Positions 34,104 to 44,467 of a DNA stretch of 64,000 nucleotides are shown piece after piece (position 1 is the stretch's first letter; every line of letters begins with the position of its first letter). Position numbers and translations under genes: made by a program. The stretch is from Gillisia sp. UBA3175 (GTDB lineage Bacteria > Bacteroidota > Bacteroidia > Flavobacteriales > Flavobacteriaceae). The stretch is from the NCBI GenBank assembly GCA_002364325.1, contig DEXV01000003.1, forward strand, positions 311,469 through 375,468. The letters are read 5' to 3'. The notes beneath the pieces were generated by a model, which saw nothing but the letters and a program-made list of their open reading frames with translations, had not been told where the DNA came from and made no database searches.

Positions 34104-36143
34104 TTGGAGAATCATATTCTTAACGAGAAACAGAAGAAAGCGGTCGAATTTGAAGGGAAACACCTATTAGTTCTTGCAGGTGCTGGAACAGGGAAGACCA
34201 GATGTATTGTTGGGAGAGCGGCTTATTTAATAGATCAAGGAATTCCACCTGAGAAAATACAGATTCTCACCTTTACAAAAAGATCTGCAAATGAAATTGT
34301 GGAGCGCGTAAAATCTTCCTTATCCGATAATCAAGCGCAAAGCTTGAATGGTTCTACTTTTCATTCTTGGTGTAATCAGTTAATTGTGCGTTACCCAAAT
34401 TTGTTTGGCGCTTCAAATTATACTGTGATAGATCCAGATGATCAACTTAGTGTGATGAAAATGGTTTGCGGAGATCAGGTTATTGAATATAAAGGGATAC
34501 GCATAAAACCGCAGCAGTTAATAGATATATATTCTTACGGAAGAAATACGCGACAAAATCTTTCTAACTCCATTCGTGAAAAGGTTTATAAAGGAAAGCT
34601 GGATGAAGAAACCAATGACGAAATAGATATTATTAGACCAAAAGTTGAAGTATTATTAAGAGCCTATCAACTAAAAAAAGGAGATGGGCGATATCTAGAT
34701 TATGACGATCTTTTACTAATAGTAGCAAATAGATTAAGAAATGATGAAGAAGCACGAACTATACTTTCTCATCAAGTTAAGCACTTGTTGATTGACGAAT
34801 TCCAAGATACCAATCCGCTACAATGGTATTTACTTGAGCCTTTCTTACAAATTGCTAATTTCTATTGTGTTGGAGATGATGCGCAGTCCATTTATTCATT
34901 TAGAGGTGCAGATTATAAGAATGTCCATTTATTTAAAGAAAGAGTTTCCGATTCTGAAGTTCTTATACTTGACAATAATTACAGATCTACACAAGAAATT
35001 TTAGATCTTTCTAATTGGCTTTTAGATGAATCCAGTTTAGATTATAAGAAAAAATTAATAGCTACCCGAGGAGAAGGCATTAAACCCAAACTTATTAATG
35101 TTGCTAGCCAATGGGAAGAGGCTAATTTTATAGCGGAAAATATTCTTGAAAACTTTACAGAAAACAATAAGAACTTTATCGATCATTTAATTCTTTCAAA
35201 ATCAACCTATTATATCAAACCTTTACAGGCAGTTTTTATTCAGAAGAAGATTCCTTATGTAACTTATGGGGGAAGAAAATTCATGGAAGCGGCGCACATA
35301 AAAGATGTGATCTCTGCTCTTAGAGTAGTAAACAATGTGTACGATGAAATTGGTTGGATGCGATTTCTGACTTTTTGGGATGGTATTGGAGAAATTAAAG
35401 CCGGTAAATACATTTCTAAAATCTTAGAATTTAAAGATCCATTAGAATGTGCCCAGAATTTGGAAGATGCCATTGGCGGTTTTGATGGCGAAAGGATCGC
35501 AGATATTTATAATACCATTTTTATAAACTCTGGAAACGTTAAAAAAGCCATCCAGGAAACCTATTCCAAAATGGAAATGCCTTTGGCTTTTAAATATCGA
35601 AAGGATTGGGAAGAGAAAAGAAAATCTGACTTTCCAGTACTTGAAATGCTGGGAGACAATTACTCAACCATTGGCCAGTTAATTTCTGAAGGTATACTTG
35701 AAAACGCAAAACAATTGAATGGCGAGCCTGTCTTAGAGGGATCTCAATTGAATGACAGTGAAATTAAAGATCATGTTATAATATCTACCGTGCATTCGTC
35801 TAAGGGACTAGAATCTGATGTGTGCTATGTACTAAATGTATCTCCAAAAGTGTATCCAAGTGCATGGAACCTTCATAGTGAAGAAAGTATTGAAGAAGAC
35901 AGACGCGTCTTATATGTAGCTCTTACCAGAGCAAAGAATGAATTATATATTACGCGCGATACAAATTCTATAAACACCGTAAATAATTCTGAAAACTCTT
36001 CTGATGCTTCCTCTAAGTATTTTCTGGAGAAGTTACCTGAGAATCTTGTAGATCAAATTATTAACCCATTTAGTATTATTAAACCTAGAGATATTTTAAC
36101 ACCCAATAAAATAGATCTTTCTACGGGTATGGATTTTTCTTAA
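34104..36143 (+). CDS. UvrD/Rep-type superfamily 1 ATP-dependent DNA helicase
   Basis: 679 residues from a TTG start. Motifs in order: Q-motif LNEKQKKAVEF, Walker A AGAGTGKT (25-32), motif Ia TFTKRSANEI, Walker B LLIDEFQDTN, motif III GDDAQSIYSFRGA, motif IV DNNYRS, motif V ISTVHSSKGLE, motif VI VLYVALTRAK. It lacks an extra nuclease domain. Superfamily 1A helicases of this kind translocate 3'-5' and displace proteins or repair intermediates. The divergent neighbour is a GIY-YIG nuclease. Confidence 0.92.
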   Translation: MENHILNEKQKKAVEFEGKHLLVLAGAGTGKTRCIVGRAAYLIDQGIPPEKIQILTFTKRSANEIVERVKSSLSDNQAQSLNGSTFHSWCNQLIVRYPNLFGASNYTVIDPDDQLSVMKMVCGDQVIEYKGIRIKPQQLIDIYSYGRNTRQNLSNSIREKVYKGKLDEETNDEIDIIRPKVEVLLRAYQLKKGDGRYLDYDDLLLIVANRLRNDEEARTILSHQVKHLLIDEFQDTNPLQWYLLEPFLQIANFYCVGDDAQSIYSFRGADYKNVHLFKERVSDSEVLILDNNYRSTQEILDLSNWLLDESSLDYKKKLIATRGEGIKPKLINVASQWEEANFIAENILENFTENNKNFIDHLILSKSTYYIKPLQAVFIQKKIPYVTYGGRKFMEAAHIKDVISALRVVNNVYDEIGWMRFLTFWDGIGEIKAGKYISKILEFKDPLECAQNLEDAIGGFDGERIADIYNTIFINSGNVKKAIQETYSKMEMPLAFKYRKDWEEKRKSDFPVLEMLGDNYSTIGQLISEGILENAKQLNGEPVLEGSQLNDSEIKDHVIISTVHSSKGLESDVCYVLNVSPKVYPSAWNLHSEESIEEDRRVLYVALTRAKNELYITRDTNSINTVNNSENSSDASSKYFLEKLPENLVDQIINPFSIIKPRDILTPNKIDLSTGMDFS

Positions 36144-36204
36144 GAATTAAATGAAAATCGAAACAACTCGTGGGAAAAAGATTTTCAAACTGAAATGATT
36201 TATA

Positions 36205-38637
36205 CTAGTTTTCTAATCGTTGTATTGCATCCATCATATCTATTTCTCCCTTTAAAACTTCAGTAAAGAGATCTCCTTTTTTCTGAATTCGGTCCTGAAG
36301 ATTTTTAATATTGAAATCTACTATTTTAAGTCCGCTTTTCACCTCTTTCCATTCCAAAGGTGTAGAAACTGGAGCACCTTTTTTTGGCCTTACACAATAA
36401 GGTGCGGCGATTGTTTGCCCTTGTCTATTTTGGAGATAATCCAGATAGATCTTGCCTTTTCTGTCCTTCACGGCCCGTACCATACTAGTAAGTTTTGGCA
36501 CTTTTTGTTCAATGAAATAGCAAAGGAGTTTTGTGAAATTCCTGGCTTCTTCATAGGTGTATTTCGCATTTAATGGGATATAAATATGAAGCCCACTAGA
36601 ACCTGTAGTCTTGCAAAAAGCCCTGATTTTCGCGATGTCTAAAACCTCTTTTGCAGCTTGTGCTACTGTAATCACCTCTTCAAAAGTATTTTCTTTTGAA
36701 GGATCCAAGTCTATAATAGTATAATCTGGATAGTCCAGATTATTTACTCGAGAGTGCCAAGGATTGATCTCTACACAACCCAAATTAGCCATATATAAAA
36801 GACTCGCCTCATTTTGACATAGGAGGTAACTAATGGTCTTGTTAGACGATTTTGAAAATACATCTTCCGTCTCAATCCACTTAGGTAGATTTTCATTATC
36901 CTTCTGATAAAACCCGGGACTCTTGATGCCATTAGGATGACGATGTAGATTTTGAGGCCGATCTTTTAAGTAGGGTAAAATATAATCTGAAATATTGAGA
37001 TAATAATCTATAAGATCATACTTGGTATAGCCGTCGTCAGGCCATAATTCTTTCTCTAAATTAGAGATTGAAACCTGTGATCCTCCCACCTCTAAAGTGT
37101 TGGAACTAGTTTTAGCAATATGATTGGTAGATTTTAGTTTTTTCTTGATTGGAACTGAAACTTCCTGAGGGTCTTTATCATTTCTAATTCCCTTAAAAAC
37201 GGGATGACGCATAATTCCATTCTTTGTCCATTCTGAAAATTTAACCTCACAGATCAAGACCGGACTTACCCAATGTGGATTTCGGCCTTTTAGATTTGGT
37301 TTTTTCTGAAAAGGATGATCTTCAACTTCAAGTTTTTTCAGCTGAGTTAGTAATTCGGTCTGATCTTTTGCTGAAAAACCCGAACCACAATTGCCAATAT
37401 ATTTTAACTGATCGTTTATATACATTCCCAAAATTAAACTTCCAAAAACACTGCCACCCACAACAGATTCGGTATATCCACAGATTATAGCTTCTTCAGT
37501 TTCCACCGCTTTGATCTTTAACCATCTCTCACTGCGATAGCCTGGTGAATAGGTAGAATCGATTTTCTTGGCAACCACGCCCTCCATTCCAGCATCTACA
37601 GCTTTTTTATAAAGTGCTGCACCCATCCCTTCAATATGGTCACAGTAGATCGTGTAAGACAAGTTTTCTATAACTTCAGGAATCAGACTTTTCCGTTCAA
37701 GTAACTTAAGATACAACATGCTATGTCCATTAAGATAAAGCATATCAAAAACATAATATCTCAGGGTACCTGCAGTAGTTTCATCATAATTTTGCAGCTC
37801 TTGAAATTGAGGGATGCCATCCTCATTTACAATTACCACCTCGCCATCTAGGATTACATCATGATCTACCTGTTCCAGATCTTTGGTAAGTTGCTTGAAT
37901 TTGGTATTATAAGAAATACCATTTCGGGAATATAAATGCACTTTTCCATTTTTAATATTTGCCATAACTCTGTAGCCATCCCATTTTAATTCATATATCC
38001 ATGACTTATCATTAAAAATATCTTTGGTGAAAGAGGCTAGCATTGGTTTTACAAATTCGTCTGGATCAAGTTTCTTTACAGGCGTATTTTTATTAGTAAC
38101 AGGGGAGTTATCATCTCTAAAAACTTCAGCATCATAATCTAAGTCGGTAGAATAGCTATCTTTTTTCTTGATTAATAACCAGTGATTATTGGCATCAGGA
38201 CGTTTAGTGTGGACCAAAGCAAAGCTTCCTTTGATCTTTTTGCCTAAGAATTCAATTTTTAGATCTCCCTTTTTAAATTGATCAACAAGGTCTAAATCTG
38301 CATATTCGGGCGCAATTCTATAAGTACCCTCATCCCAGATCTTCATCACCCCCGCACCATAATTCCCTTTGGGGATGGTACCATGAAAGCTAAGATATTT
38401 CACAGGATGATCTTCGGTTTGTATGGCTAGACGCTTGTCATCTGGATTCATTGAAGGACCTTTGGGAACCGCCCAACTTTTCAGGACGCCTTCCAGCTCC
38501 AGCCTTAGATCATAATGTAATCTACTGGCTTTATGACGTTGAATAACAAATCGACCCGCGTTTTCATGATTTAGTTCTGCCGGAGGCTCGGGTGTCTTTT
38601 TAAAATCTCGTTTTTTATTATAATCTTCAAGTGCCAT
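36205..38637 (-). CDS. ligD: ATP-dependent DNA ligase LigD (phosphoesterase-ligase-polymerase)
   Basis: 810 residues with all three NHEJ domains. The 3'-phosphoesterase domain is N-terminal (QRHKASRLHYDLRLELEG, 33-50). The ligase has nucleotidyl Lys218 in YELKWDGYR and motif EGVVAKK. The primase-type polymerase starts near 520 (LEKELWPDDGYTKYD) with metal Asp residues in TIIDLDPS. Order PE-Lig-Pol is one of several known for LigD. It starts 4 bp after the Ku stop, so the two genes are one operon for end joining of double-strand breaks. Confidence 0.95.
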   Translation of the reverse strand: MALEDYNKKRDFKKTPEPPAELNHENAGRFVIQRHKASRLHYDLRLELEGVLKSWAVPKGPSMNPDDKRLAIQTEDHPVKYLSFHGTIPKGNYGAGVMKIWDEGTYRIAPEYADLDLVDQFKKGDLKIEFLGKKIKGSFALVHTKRPDANNHWLLIKKKDSYSTDLDYDAEVFRDDNSPVTNKNTPVKKLDPDEFVKPMLASFTKDIFNDKSWIYELKWDGYRVMANIKNGKVHLYSRNGISYNTKFKQLTKDLEQVDHDVILDGEVVIVNEDGIPQFQELQNYDETTAGTLRYYVFDMLYLNGHSMLYLKLLERKSLIPEVIENLSYTIYCDHIEGMGAALYKKAVDAGMEGVVAKKIDSTYSPGYRSERWLKIKAVETEEAIICGYTESVVGGSVFGSLILGMYINDQLKYIGNCGSGFSAKDQTELLTQLKKLEVEDHPFQKKPNLKGRNPHWVSPVLICEVKFSEWTKNGIMRHPVFKGIRNDKDPQEVSVPIKKKLKSTNHIAKTSSNTLEVGGSQVSISNLEKELWPDDGYTKYDLIDYYLNISDYILPYLKDRPQNLHRHPNGIKSPGFYQKDNENLPKWIETEDVFSKSSNKTISYLLCQNEASLLYMANLGCVEINPWHSRVNNLDYPDYTIIDLDPSKENTFEEVITVAQAAKEVLDIAKIRAFCKTTGSSGLHIYIPLNAKYTYEEARNFTKLLCYFIEQKVPKLTSMVRAVKDRKGKIYLDYLQNRQGQTIAAPYCVRPKKGAPVSTPLEWKEVKSGLKIVDFNIKNLQDRIQKKGDLFTEVLKGEIDMMDAIQRLEN

Positions 38638-38641
38638 GATA

Positions 38642-39418
38642 TTAAGAAGCCTTGGTCTTCTTTTTCTTCTCTAAACTAGCTTTAAGTTGTGCCATTAGAT
38701 CTGTGGCAGCAGTTGGTTTACTTTCAAATTTCTCAGGTTTTTTAACTTTACCAGTAGATTTTGCTTTAATTATCTTCATTAACTGTTCATTATAAACATC
38801 CTTATATTTTTCAAGATCAAATTTATCTGTGTACTGCTCAATCAAACTAATAGCCATATCCACTTCCTTTTTTGAGATCTTGGTAGAAGGTAATTTAAGT
38901 TCCTCAGGATCGCGTATTTCATCATCAAATCTAATTACATGCAGGACAAGGGCTTTTTTATAAATACCTATTAGGCTAAGGTTTTCCTTTTGTCTCATAA
39001 CAAAAGTTGCTACACCAAGCTTTTTGGTTTTTTTTAAAGCATCCCTTAATAGATTATAGGATTTCCCTCCTTCCTTTTGAGGTTCTAAGAAATATGGTTT
39101 TTTAAAAAGCACATCGGCTACCTCAGATTCATCAATAAATTCTTCTATATCAATGGTTTTATTTTTCTTCAAATTGGCCTGCTCAAAGTCCTCTTTTTCC
39201 AAAACTACATACGCATCGTCTTGTTTAAATCCCTTTACAATATCTTTCCATTCTACTTCCTTGCCGGTATCTTCATTCACTCTTTTATATCTAATTCTTG
39301 CATTGTCATGCCTATCAAGCATATCCAACTCTAATTTTCTGTCTTCAGAGCCAGAATATAACTTTATAGGTATAGACACGAGTCCGAAACTGATGGAGCC
39401 ATTCCAAATTGATCTCAT
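38642..39418 (-). CDS. ku: Non-homologous end-joining protein Ku
   Basis: 258 residues, normal for bacterial Ku. N-terminal MRSIWNGSISFGLVSIPIKL and the core region VLEKEDFEQANLKKNKTIDI then SEVADVLFKKPYFL are the Ku beta-barrel signatures; the C-terminal tail is lysine-rich, as in Ku proteins that contact LigD and DNA. It encircles DNA ends and recruits the LigD encoded immediately downstream. Confidence 0.95.
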   Translation of the reverse strand: MRSIWNGSISFGLVSIPIKLYSGSEDRKLELDMLDRHDNARIRYKRVNEDTGKEVEWKDIVKGFKQDDAYVVLEKEDFEQANLKKNKTIDIEEFIDESEVADVLFKKPYFLEPQKEGGKSYNLLRDALKKTKKLGVATFVMRQKENLSLIGIYKKALVLHVIRFDDEIRDPEELKLPSTKISKKEVDMAISLIEQYTDKFDLEKYKDVYNEQLMKIIKAKSTGKVKKPEKFESKPTAATDLMAQLKASLEKKKKTKAS

Positions 39419-39906
39419 AGAATCCTTTTTCTTTAAAATTAGAATTTAATAGGAAGTTGTATTGAATGTTTCACGAAACTTTAACTAGACCGTAGAGTAT
39501 TATTTGTGGTCAATTATCTAGAAATATGACTGACTGAAATAGGGGATGAGTAGGGGTGGATAAATTAAAAAAAATGCAGTGGACAATTAAAAAACCGCTT
39601 CACTTTTTTGTCCTGGCCTGGGTTTTCCCAGACTTGCTCTGAATTCTCTATCTGGAATGAGCGTTGTTAATCCCGTCTATCTCTGACAGAAGCCCCATTA
39701 TCAATTGCCTAGCAGGATTGAATATATCTTAGCCTGGTTTAAAGTTATGGAGCCTTACCTCGAATTTTTTAAAGTATTTTCCAGTTCATACCTCGTGGGC
39801 TTGCCCCGAGGTTCTTGACTTATTAATTCCTATTTTTAGCTAAATTTTAATATCAAAAATCACTTACGAACAGAGTTCGTTACCTACAAGCTGAAAAAAA
39901 CCCCCG
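39419..39906. other. 488-bp stretch without a gene, containing a palindromic repeat
   Basis: Holds the Ku promoter region at the left. 39791-39811 is the hairpin CCTCGTGGGCTTGCCCCGAG(G), whose close relative lies at 58023. Around 39580-39640 a GGACAA/TTGTCC pair and GC-richer composition suggest the worn end of an insertion element, but no transposase reading can be reconstructed. Confidence 0.45.
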
Positions 39907-40746
39907 ATGTCAATAGAAAAAATACCTGAAATCTATATTAATGATAAGAAAGAAAGTCCTGATTTATTCGTCTATGATTTTAAAATGACCAATGATGTTG
40001 TAAAAAGCAAGGTCAAATTAGGTATGAATATGTTCAGCTTTTTACAAGTTGGAAAAAAGCAAGTGCATTTTGCTGGAACAGCAGTTGCAGTAAATATAGA
40101 CCAATCGCTATTGCTTAAAAAAGGAAATTGGCTTTGGACCGAATTGCTGGATACAAATGCGACTTATTATTGTAAACTCTTCTTTTTTTCTGATAAAAAG
40201 CTTAAGGATTTTTTAGATAAATATTCTGAATATCAATACCTTTTAAAAGGTGGATCTCCTTATTTCATCATCAGAAATGACGCATATATCATTTCTTATT
40301 TAAATTCTTTATCCAAAATTAGTAAGGCACCAACATTGTTTATGGAGAATTTACTTGATGTAAAATTTGAAGAATTGATGCTTTATCTTCTACAGAAATA
40401 TGGAAGAAAGTTTGAAATCTATTTACATTCCTTAATAGTTAAAGAAAAGTCGCAATTTAAAAAGATTGTTGAAAGCCAAATAGATTCCAATTTAAAGCTA
40501 GAGGAAATTGCATTCTTATGCCATATGAGTTTGTCTACCTTTAAACGCTATTTTATTAAAGAATATGAAGTTTCTCCCGGAAAATGGCTTCAGGATAAAC
40601 GGCTTCAAAAATCGAAAGAAATTTTGGAGCAAGGAGACTTAAAACCATCAGATATTTATTTAGATTTTGGGTATAACAACCTTTCAAATTTTAGTACTGC
40701 CTTTAAAAATAAATTTGGTTTTAGTCCAAAAGAGTGTTTATTGTAG
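39907..40746 (+). CDS. AraC-family transcriptional regulator
   Basis: 279 residues. The C-terminal ~95 residues hold two helix-turn-helix units: LEEIAFLCHMSLSTFKRYF then PSDIYLDFGYNNLSNFSTAF, ending in the classic KFGFSPKE. The N-terminal part (about 1-150) has a cupin-like hydrophobic pattern and likely binds an effector. It sits 195 bp upstream of, and parallel with, fdhA, whose expression it may control; a direct link is inferred only from position. Confidence 0.9.
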   Translation: MSIEKIPEIYINDKKESPDLFVYDFKMTNDVVKSKVKLGMNMFSFLQVGKKQVHFAGTAVAVNIDQSLLLKKGNWLWTELLDTNATYYCKLFFFSDKKLKDFLDKYSEYQYLLKGGSPYFIIRNDAYIISYLNSLSKISKAPTLFMENLLDVKFEELMLYLLQKYGRKFEIYLHSLIVKEKSQFKKIVESQIDSNLKLEEIAFLCHMSLSTFKRYFIKEYEVSPGKWLQDKRLQKSKEILEQGDLKPSDIYLDFGYNNLSNFSTAFKNKFGFSPKECLL

Positions 40747-40941
40747 CATTTATTTTTTGTATTTAACTCATTGTCAGTTAAATAAGATTAACTTTACGCA
40801 TAAAACGCCATAAGTATTGGTTGCTTGACCTCTTTTCAAAAATTATTGACCTTTTTTCATAAGCGTTAAACGGATAGATAAGCTTAAATTGTATACTCAA
40901 ATAGTTTGCAAAAGTATAAACTTCAATAAAATAAAAATAAT

Positions 40942-42132
40942 ATGTGCAAAAATCACGGAATTGCCTATAAAGGTACAGGAGAGGTGGAATTTAGAGAAAT
41001 AGACTATCCTAAATTGGCCTTGGGAGATCGAAAATGTGAACACGGTGTTATCTTAAAAATAGTAGCCAGTAATATTTGTGGTTCAGATCAACACATGGTA
41101 AGAGGAAGAACCACTGCCGAAAAAGGTTTAATACTTGGACATGAAATCACAGGACAGGTTATAGAATCTGGACGCGACGTTGAATTTATTAAAAACGGAG
41201 ACATGGTTTCTGTTCCGTTTAACGTTGCCTGTGGTCGTTGTGTAAATTGTAAAAAAGGACTAACGAATATCTGTTTAAATGTAAACGGAGATCGTCCAGG
41301 AGGCGCATATGGATATGTAGATATGGGAGGCTGGATTGGAGGCCAAGCAGAATATGTAATGATACCTTATGCAGATTTTAACTTATTAAAATTTCCAGAT
41401 AAGGATCAAGCCATGGAAAAAATATTAGATCTTACCATGCTTACTGATATTTTCCCAACAGGATTTCATGGAGCGGTAATGGCAGGCGTAACTGCTGGAT
41501 CAGTTGTTTATATTGCAGGAGCAGGACCGGTAGGTCTAGCATGTGCGGCAAGCTGCCAGTTATTAGGTGCAGCCGTTGTAATAGTAGGCGATATGAATAA
41601 AGCTCGTCTTGAACATGCCAGAAGTTTTGGTTGTGAAACTATAGATTTAACGAATGGGATTCCTGTAGAACAGCAAATCGCCATGATTGTAGGTGTCCCA
41701 GAAGTGGATTGCTTTGTGGACTGTGTAGGTTTCGAAGCTAGTGGACATGGAGATACCGCAGGGAAAGAAATGCCTGCTATTGTATTAAACCAAGCAATGG
41801 CCATTACTAGAGCTGGTGGATCTATTGGAATTCCAGGTCTATATGTAACTGAAGATCCAGGAGCAACAGATGAGGCTGCAAAACAAGGAAGTCTGAAAAT
41901 TCGTTTTGGATTAGGTTGGGCTAAATCCCATTCGTTCCATACAGGTCAAACCCCAGTAATGAAATATAACAGACAACTTATGAATGCCATTTTGCATGAT
42001 AAGGTAGACATCGCCAAAGCTGTAAATGCGGAAGTGATTAGCCTTAAAGATGCACCAAGAGGATATGCAGAATTTGACACAGGAGTAGCTAAAAAGTTTG
42101 TTATTGACCCACACGGCATGATAGCTTCGTAG
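40942..42132 (+). CDS. fdhA: Glutathione-independent formaldehyde dehydrogenase
   Basis: 396 residues of the zinc MDR family. Catalytic zinc ligands Cys46 (NICGSDQH), His67 (GHEITG) and Asp169 (TMLTDI), and structural zinc Cys97, 100, 103 and 111 (ACGRCVNC...C) fall at the positions I recall for the Pseudomonas putida enzyme. NAD-binding GAGPVGLA is near 193. It oxidises formaldehyde to formate with tightly bound NAD and can act as a dismutase. Probably followed in the same operon by the GlcG-like gene 104 bp downstream. Confidence 0.93.
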   Translation: MCKNHGIAYKGTGEVEFREIDYPKLALGDRKCEHGVILKIVASNICGSDQHMVRGRTTAEKGLILGHEITGQVIESGRDVEFIKNGDMVSVPFNVACGRCVNCKKGLTNICLNVNGDRPGGAYGYVDMGGWIGGQAEYVMIPYADFNLLKFPDKDQAMEKILDLTMLTDIFPTGFHGAVMAGVTAGSVVYIAGAGPVGLACAASCQLLGAAVVIVGDMNKARLEHARSFGCETIDLTNGIPVEQQIAMIVGVPEVDCFVDCVGFEASGHGDTAGKEMPAIVLNQAMAITRAGGSIGIPGLYVTEDPGATDEAAKQGSLKIRFGLGWAKSHSFHTGQTPVMKYNRQLMNAILHDKVDIAKAVNAEVISLKDAPRGYAEFDTGVAKKFVIDPHGMIAS

Positions 42133-42236
42133 TTTGACCCTTTTTCATAATTTAATGAACCATTTTAGTAATTAAATAACAGCGGGTATCAAAGCACATT
42201 GGATTAAAAATAATAACACTATAAAAATATAAAATT

Positions 42237-42635
42237 ATGAATATTACATTAGCACAAGCAGAAAAAGCGATCGCAGCAGCAAAACAAAAATCTAGCGAAA
42301 TAGATACTAAAATGAACATCGTTGTTGTAGATGGTGGTGCAAACGTAGTTGCACTCGTACGAATGGATGGTGCCTGGTTAGGGTCACTTGACATCGCCAC
42401 TAAAAAAGCAAAAACTGCTCGTTACTTTGATATGAATACTGGCCTAATTGGAGAATTATCTCAACCTGGAGGTTCTTTATTTAATATCGAACATTCTAAC
42501 AACGGATTGATTACATTTCCTGGTGGAATTCCAATTAAAAATGCAAAAGGCGAAATAATCGGAGCCATTGGTGTTAGCGGAAGTTCGGTTGAAAATGACC
42601 ATGCAGTTGCAGAAGCTGGGGTATCAGCAATCTAA
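42237..42635 (+). CDS. GlcG/HbpS-family protein
   Basis: 132 residues, the full domain size. Signatures [31 protein letters not shown] and [20 protein letters not shown] are typical of GlcG/HbpS (formerly DUF336), some members of which bind heme or small aldehydes and corrinoids. There is no signal peptide, so it is cytosolic. It follows fdhA and precedes a strong terminator, so it is probably the last gene of the formaldehyde unit; its role there is unproven. Confidence 0.9.
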   Translation: MNITLAQAEKAIAAAKQKSSEIDTKMNIVVVDGGANVVALVRMDGAWLGSLDIATKKAKTARYFDMNTGLIGELSQPGGSLFNIEHSNNGLITFPGGIPIKNAKGEIIGAIGVSGSSVENDHAVAEAGVSAI

Positions 42636-42653
42636 AAATATACTATTTACTTT

Positions 42654-42690
42654 AAAGAGGATAATTTAAACGAATTATCCTCTTTTTTTT
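42654..42690 (+). terminator. Rho-independent terminator after the GlcG-like gene
   Basis: Stem AAAGAGGATAATT (42654-42666) / AATTATCCTCTTT (42673-42685) with loop TAAACG and an eight-T tail. Confidence 0.9.
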
Positions 42691-42782
42691 TGAAATAGTT
42701 TGAAAGCTTACTTCTCTTTCAACAGATTTTATTTAAACACTAATTCAAAAATAGTTTCCTTCAAAAAGTTGTATTATTAGGT

Positions 42783-43187
42783 ATGAAAATTATCGTTTCG
42801 TTTTTAGTTTTATTTCTATGTATTTGCAAAGTGCAATCTCAAGATCTTTCCAAGCATCATTGGCAAGATCGGTTAATTTTATTGCTCACTGAAGATCTTA
42901 AAAATGAAAATTTCACAAGCCAGCTCGAAGAACTTGAAATTGGTATTAAAGCTCTTGAAGAAAGAAATGTAATTGTTTATCAGGTATATCAACATCAAAT
43001 GAAAGTTGGTTTTGCAAAAGATGCAGAGTGGAAAGTTGCTACTAATTTATATAAAAAATATGATGAAAAGAACACGCCTTTTGAGTTCTATTTAATTGGC
43101 TTGGATGGAAAAGTTAAATTACAGGATACCAAATGTATTTCTATAGACAAAATAGTAGATCTAATTGATTCGATGCCTCTGAGGTAA
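42783..43187 (+). CDS. DUF4174-like exported protein
   Basis: 134 residues. Signal peptide about 1-19 (IIVSFLVLFLCICKVQS). The mature part starts HHWQDRLILLLTEDL and ends FEFYLIGLDGKVKLQD, then IVDLIDSMP, a thioredoxin-like pattern shared with DUF4174 proteins, but without a CxxC active site. Function unknown. It stands alone, converging on the minus-strand quinone oxidoreductase gene. Confidence 0.75.
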   Translation: MKIIVSFLVLFLCICKVQSQDLSKHHWQDRLILLLTEDLKNENFTSQLEELEIGIKALEERNVIVYQVYQHQMKVGFAKDAEWKVATNLYKKYDEKNTPFEFYLIGLDGKVKLQDTKCISIDKIVDLIDSMPLR

Positions 43188-43257
43188 TGAGAGATAGTTC
43201 TAAAAATTAAAGTTTCACTATTCATTTGAGATTTTAAAATCACTTGAAATCAAGTTG

Positions 43258-44226
43258 TTACTCCATTGTCAATAAAATTTTCCCGATGTGCTCGCTGCTT
43301 TCCATGAGTTTATGTGCTTCTACGGCATCTGCTAGCTTAAACTTTTTATAAATAACAGGATGTATCTTTTTAGAATTAAACAAAGGCCATATATTTTTTT
43401 CTACTTCCTTCGCGATCTGGGTTTTTACGGCTGCAGATTGAGGCTTTAGAAAGCTTCCCGTTAAGATTAGATTTTTACTCATTATGGTTCGGAGATTAAC
43501 ATTTACGTCCATACTTTTCATTCCGTTGATATTAATTAGCCTACCTTTTTTATTCAGAATTTCGAGATTCTTTTGAGTGTAATCTCCGCCTACCATATCT
43601 AAGATCACATCTATTTTTTCTTCCTTAAAAACGTCTTCAAAAGCTTCCTTTTTGTAGTTTATTGCTTTGCCTAGATTATTAAGAAATTCGATCTTTTCAT
43701 CACTTCCAGCGGTGGTGTATATTTTAGAGCCCAAAGCTTTAGCCATTTGTAAACCCATTGTGCCAATTCCGCTAGTGCCGCCGTGAATGAGTAATTTTTC
43801 ATTTGGTTGCAGTTTTCCCAAATGAAATACGTTGAACCAGACCGTAAAAACAGTTTCTGGAATTGCCGCTGCATCTGTCAAACTTATTCCTTCAGGTACA
43901 GGAAGACAATGTGAACTATCTACAGCAACATATTCGGCATACCCGCCGCTTGCAATTAATGCACAGACTTTATCGCCAATTTTTTTATCGCTTACATCAT
44001 TACCAATTTCGGTTATTTCACCAGAAACTTCCAAACCGGGGATGAGGGTTTCAGTAGATCCCTTACCATAGGTGTCCATGTTTTTACGCGTAATAACATC
44101 GCTACGATTTACACCCGCAGCTTTCACTTTTATTAAAATCTGGTTTTTCTCTAATTTTGGTTTTGGGGTTTCTTTTAATTTTAATACTTCCGGTCCACCA
44201 GATTCGGTGATATGAATCGCTTTCAT
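43258..44226 (-). CDS. NAD(P)H:quinone oxidoreductase of the zinc-less MDR family
   Basis: 322 residues. N-terminal MKAIHITESGGPEVLKL, catalytic-domain stretch AAGVNRSDVITRK and nucleotide-binding LIHGGTSGIGTMGLQMAK are typical of the PIG3/QOR branch, which lacks zinc ligands and reduces quinones using NADPH. It is likely cytosolic. Its own operon, ending 71 bp from the convergent DUF4174 gene. Substrate specificity is not readable. Confidence 0.9.
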   Translation of the reverse strand: MKAIHITESGGPEVLKLKETPKPKLEKNQILIKVKAAGVNRSDVITRKNMDTYGKGSTETLIPGLEVSGEITEIGNDVSDKKIGDKVCALIASGGYAEYVAVDSSHCLPVPEGISLTDAAAIPETVFTVWFNVFHLGKLQPNEKLLIHGGTSGIGTMGLQMAKALGSKIYTTAGSDEKIEFLNNLGKAINYKKEAFEDVFKEEKIDVILDMVGGDYTQKNLEILNKKGRLININGMKSMDVNVNLRTIMSKNLILTGSFLKPQSAAVKTQIAKEVEKNIWPLFNSKKIHPVIYKKFKLADAVEAHKLMESSEHIGKILLTME

Positions 44227-44433
44227 TTCGTTTATTTTTTTGGTTCGTATTAAGAAACAAATTATTTAACAGCTCTATTATAAAAAAAACATAAGGTTTA
44301 TATTGATTTTCAATTTGTATCAATAGGGTAGAAGACCCAACTTTTTTAGTTTAATAAATCACATTTCGTAAGCTTTATATGTTGGTTTGAGATTGCTTTA
44401 AATGGATTGACGGAGTCAACCAATTTATATCAG

Positions 44434-44467
44434 CAAAAAGCCCCGTTATTGATAACGAGGCCTTTTA
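44434..44467. terminator. Bidirectional terminator downstream of the molybdoenzyme gene
   Basis: AAAAAGCCCCGTTAT (44435-44449) pairs with ATAACGAGGCCTTTT (44452-44466) with a few wobble or mismatched positions. It lies in the 357-bp gap 44227-44583 and can serve the minus-strand gene ending at 44584. Nothing else is evident in the gap. Confidence 0.75.

Noticed and set aside
39580..39640. Insertion-sequence end near Ku
   Set aside because: Only a short GGACAA/TTGTCC pair and a compositional shift; no transposase or matching second end.
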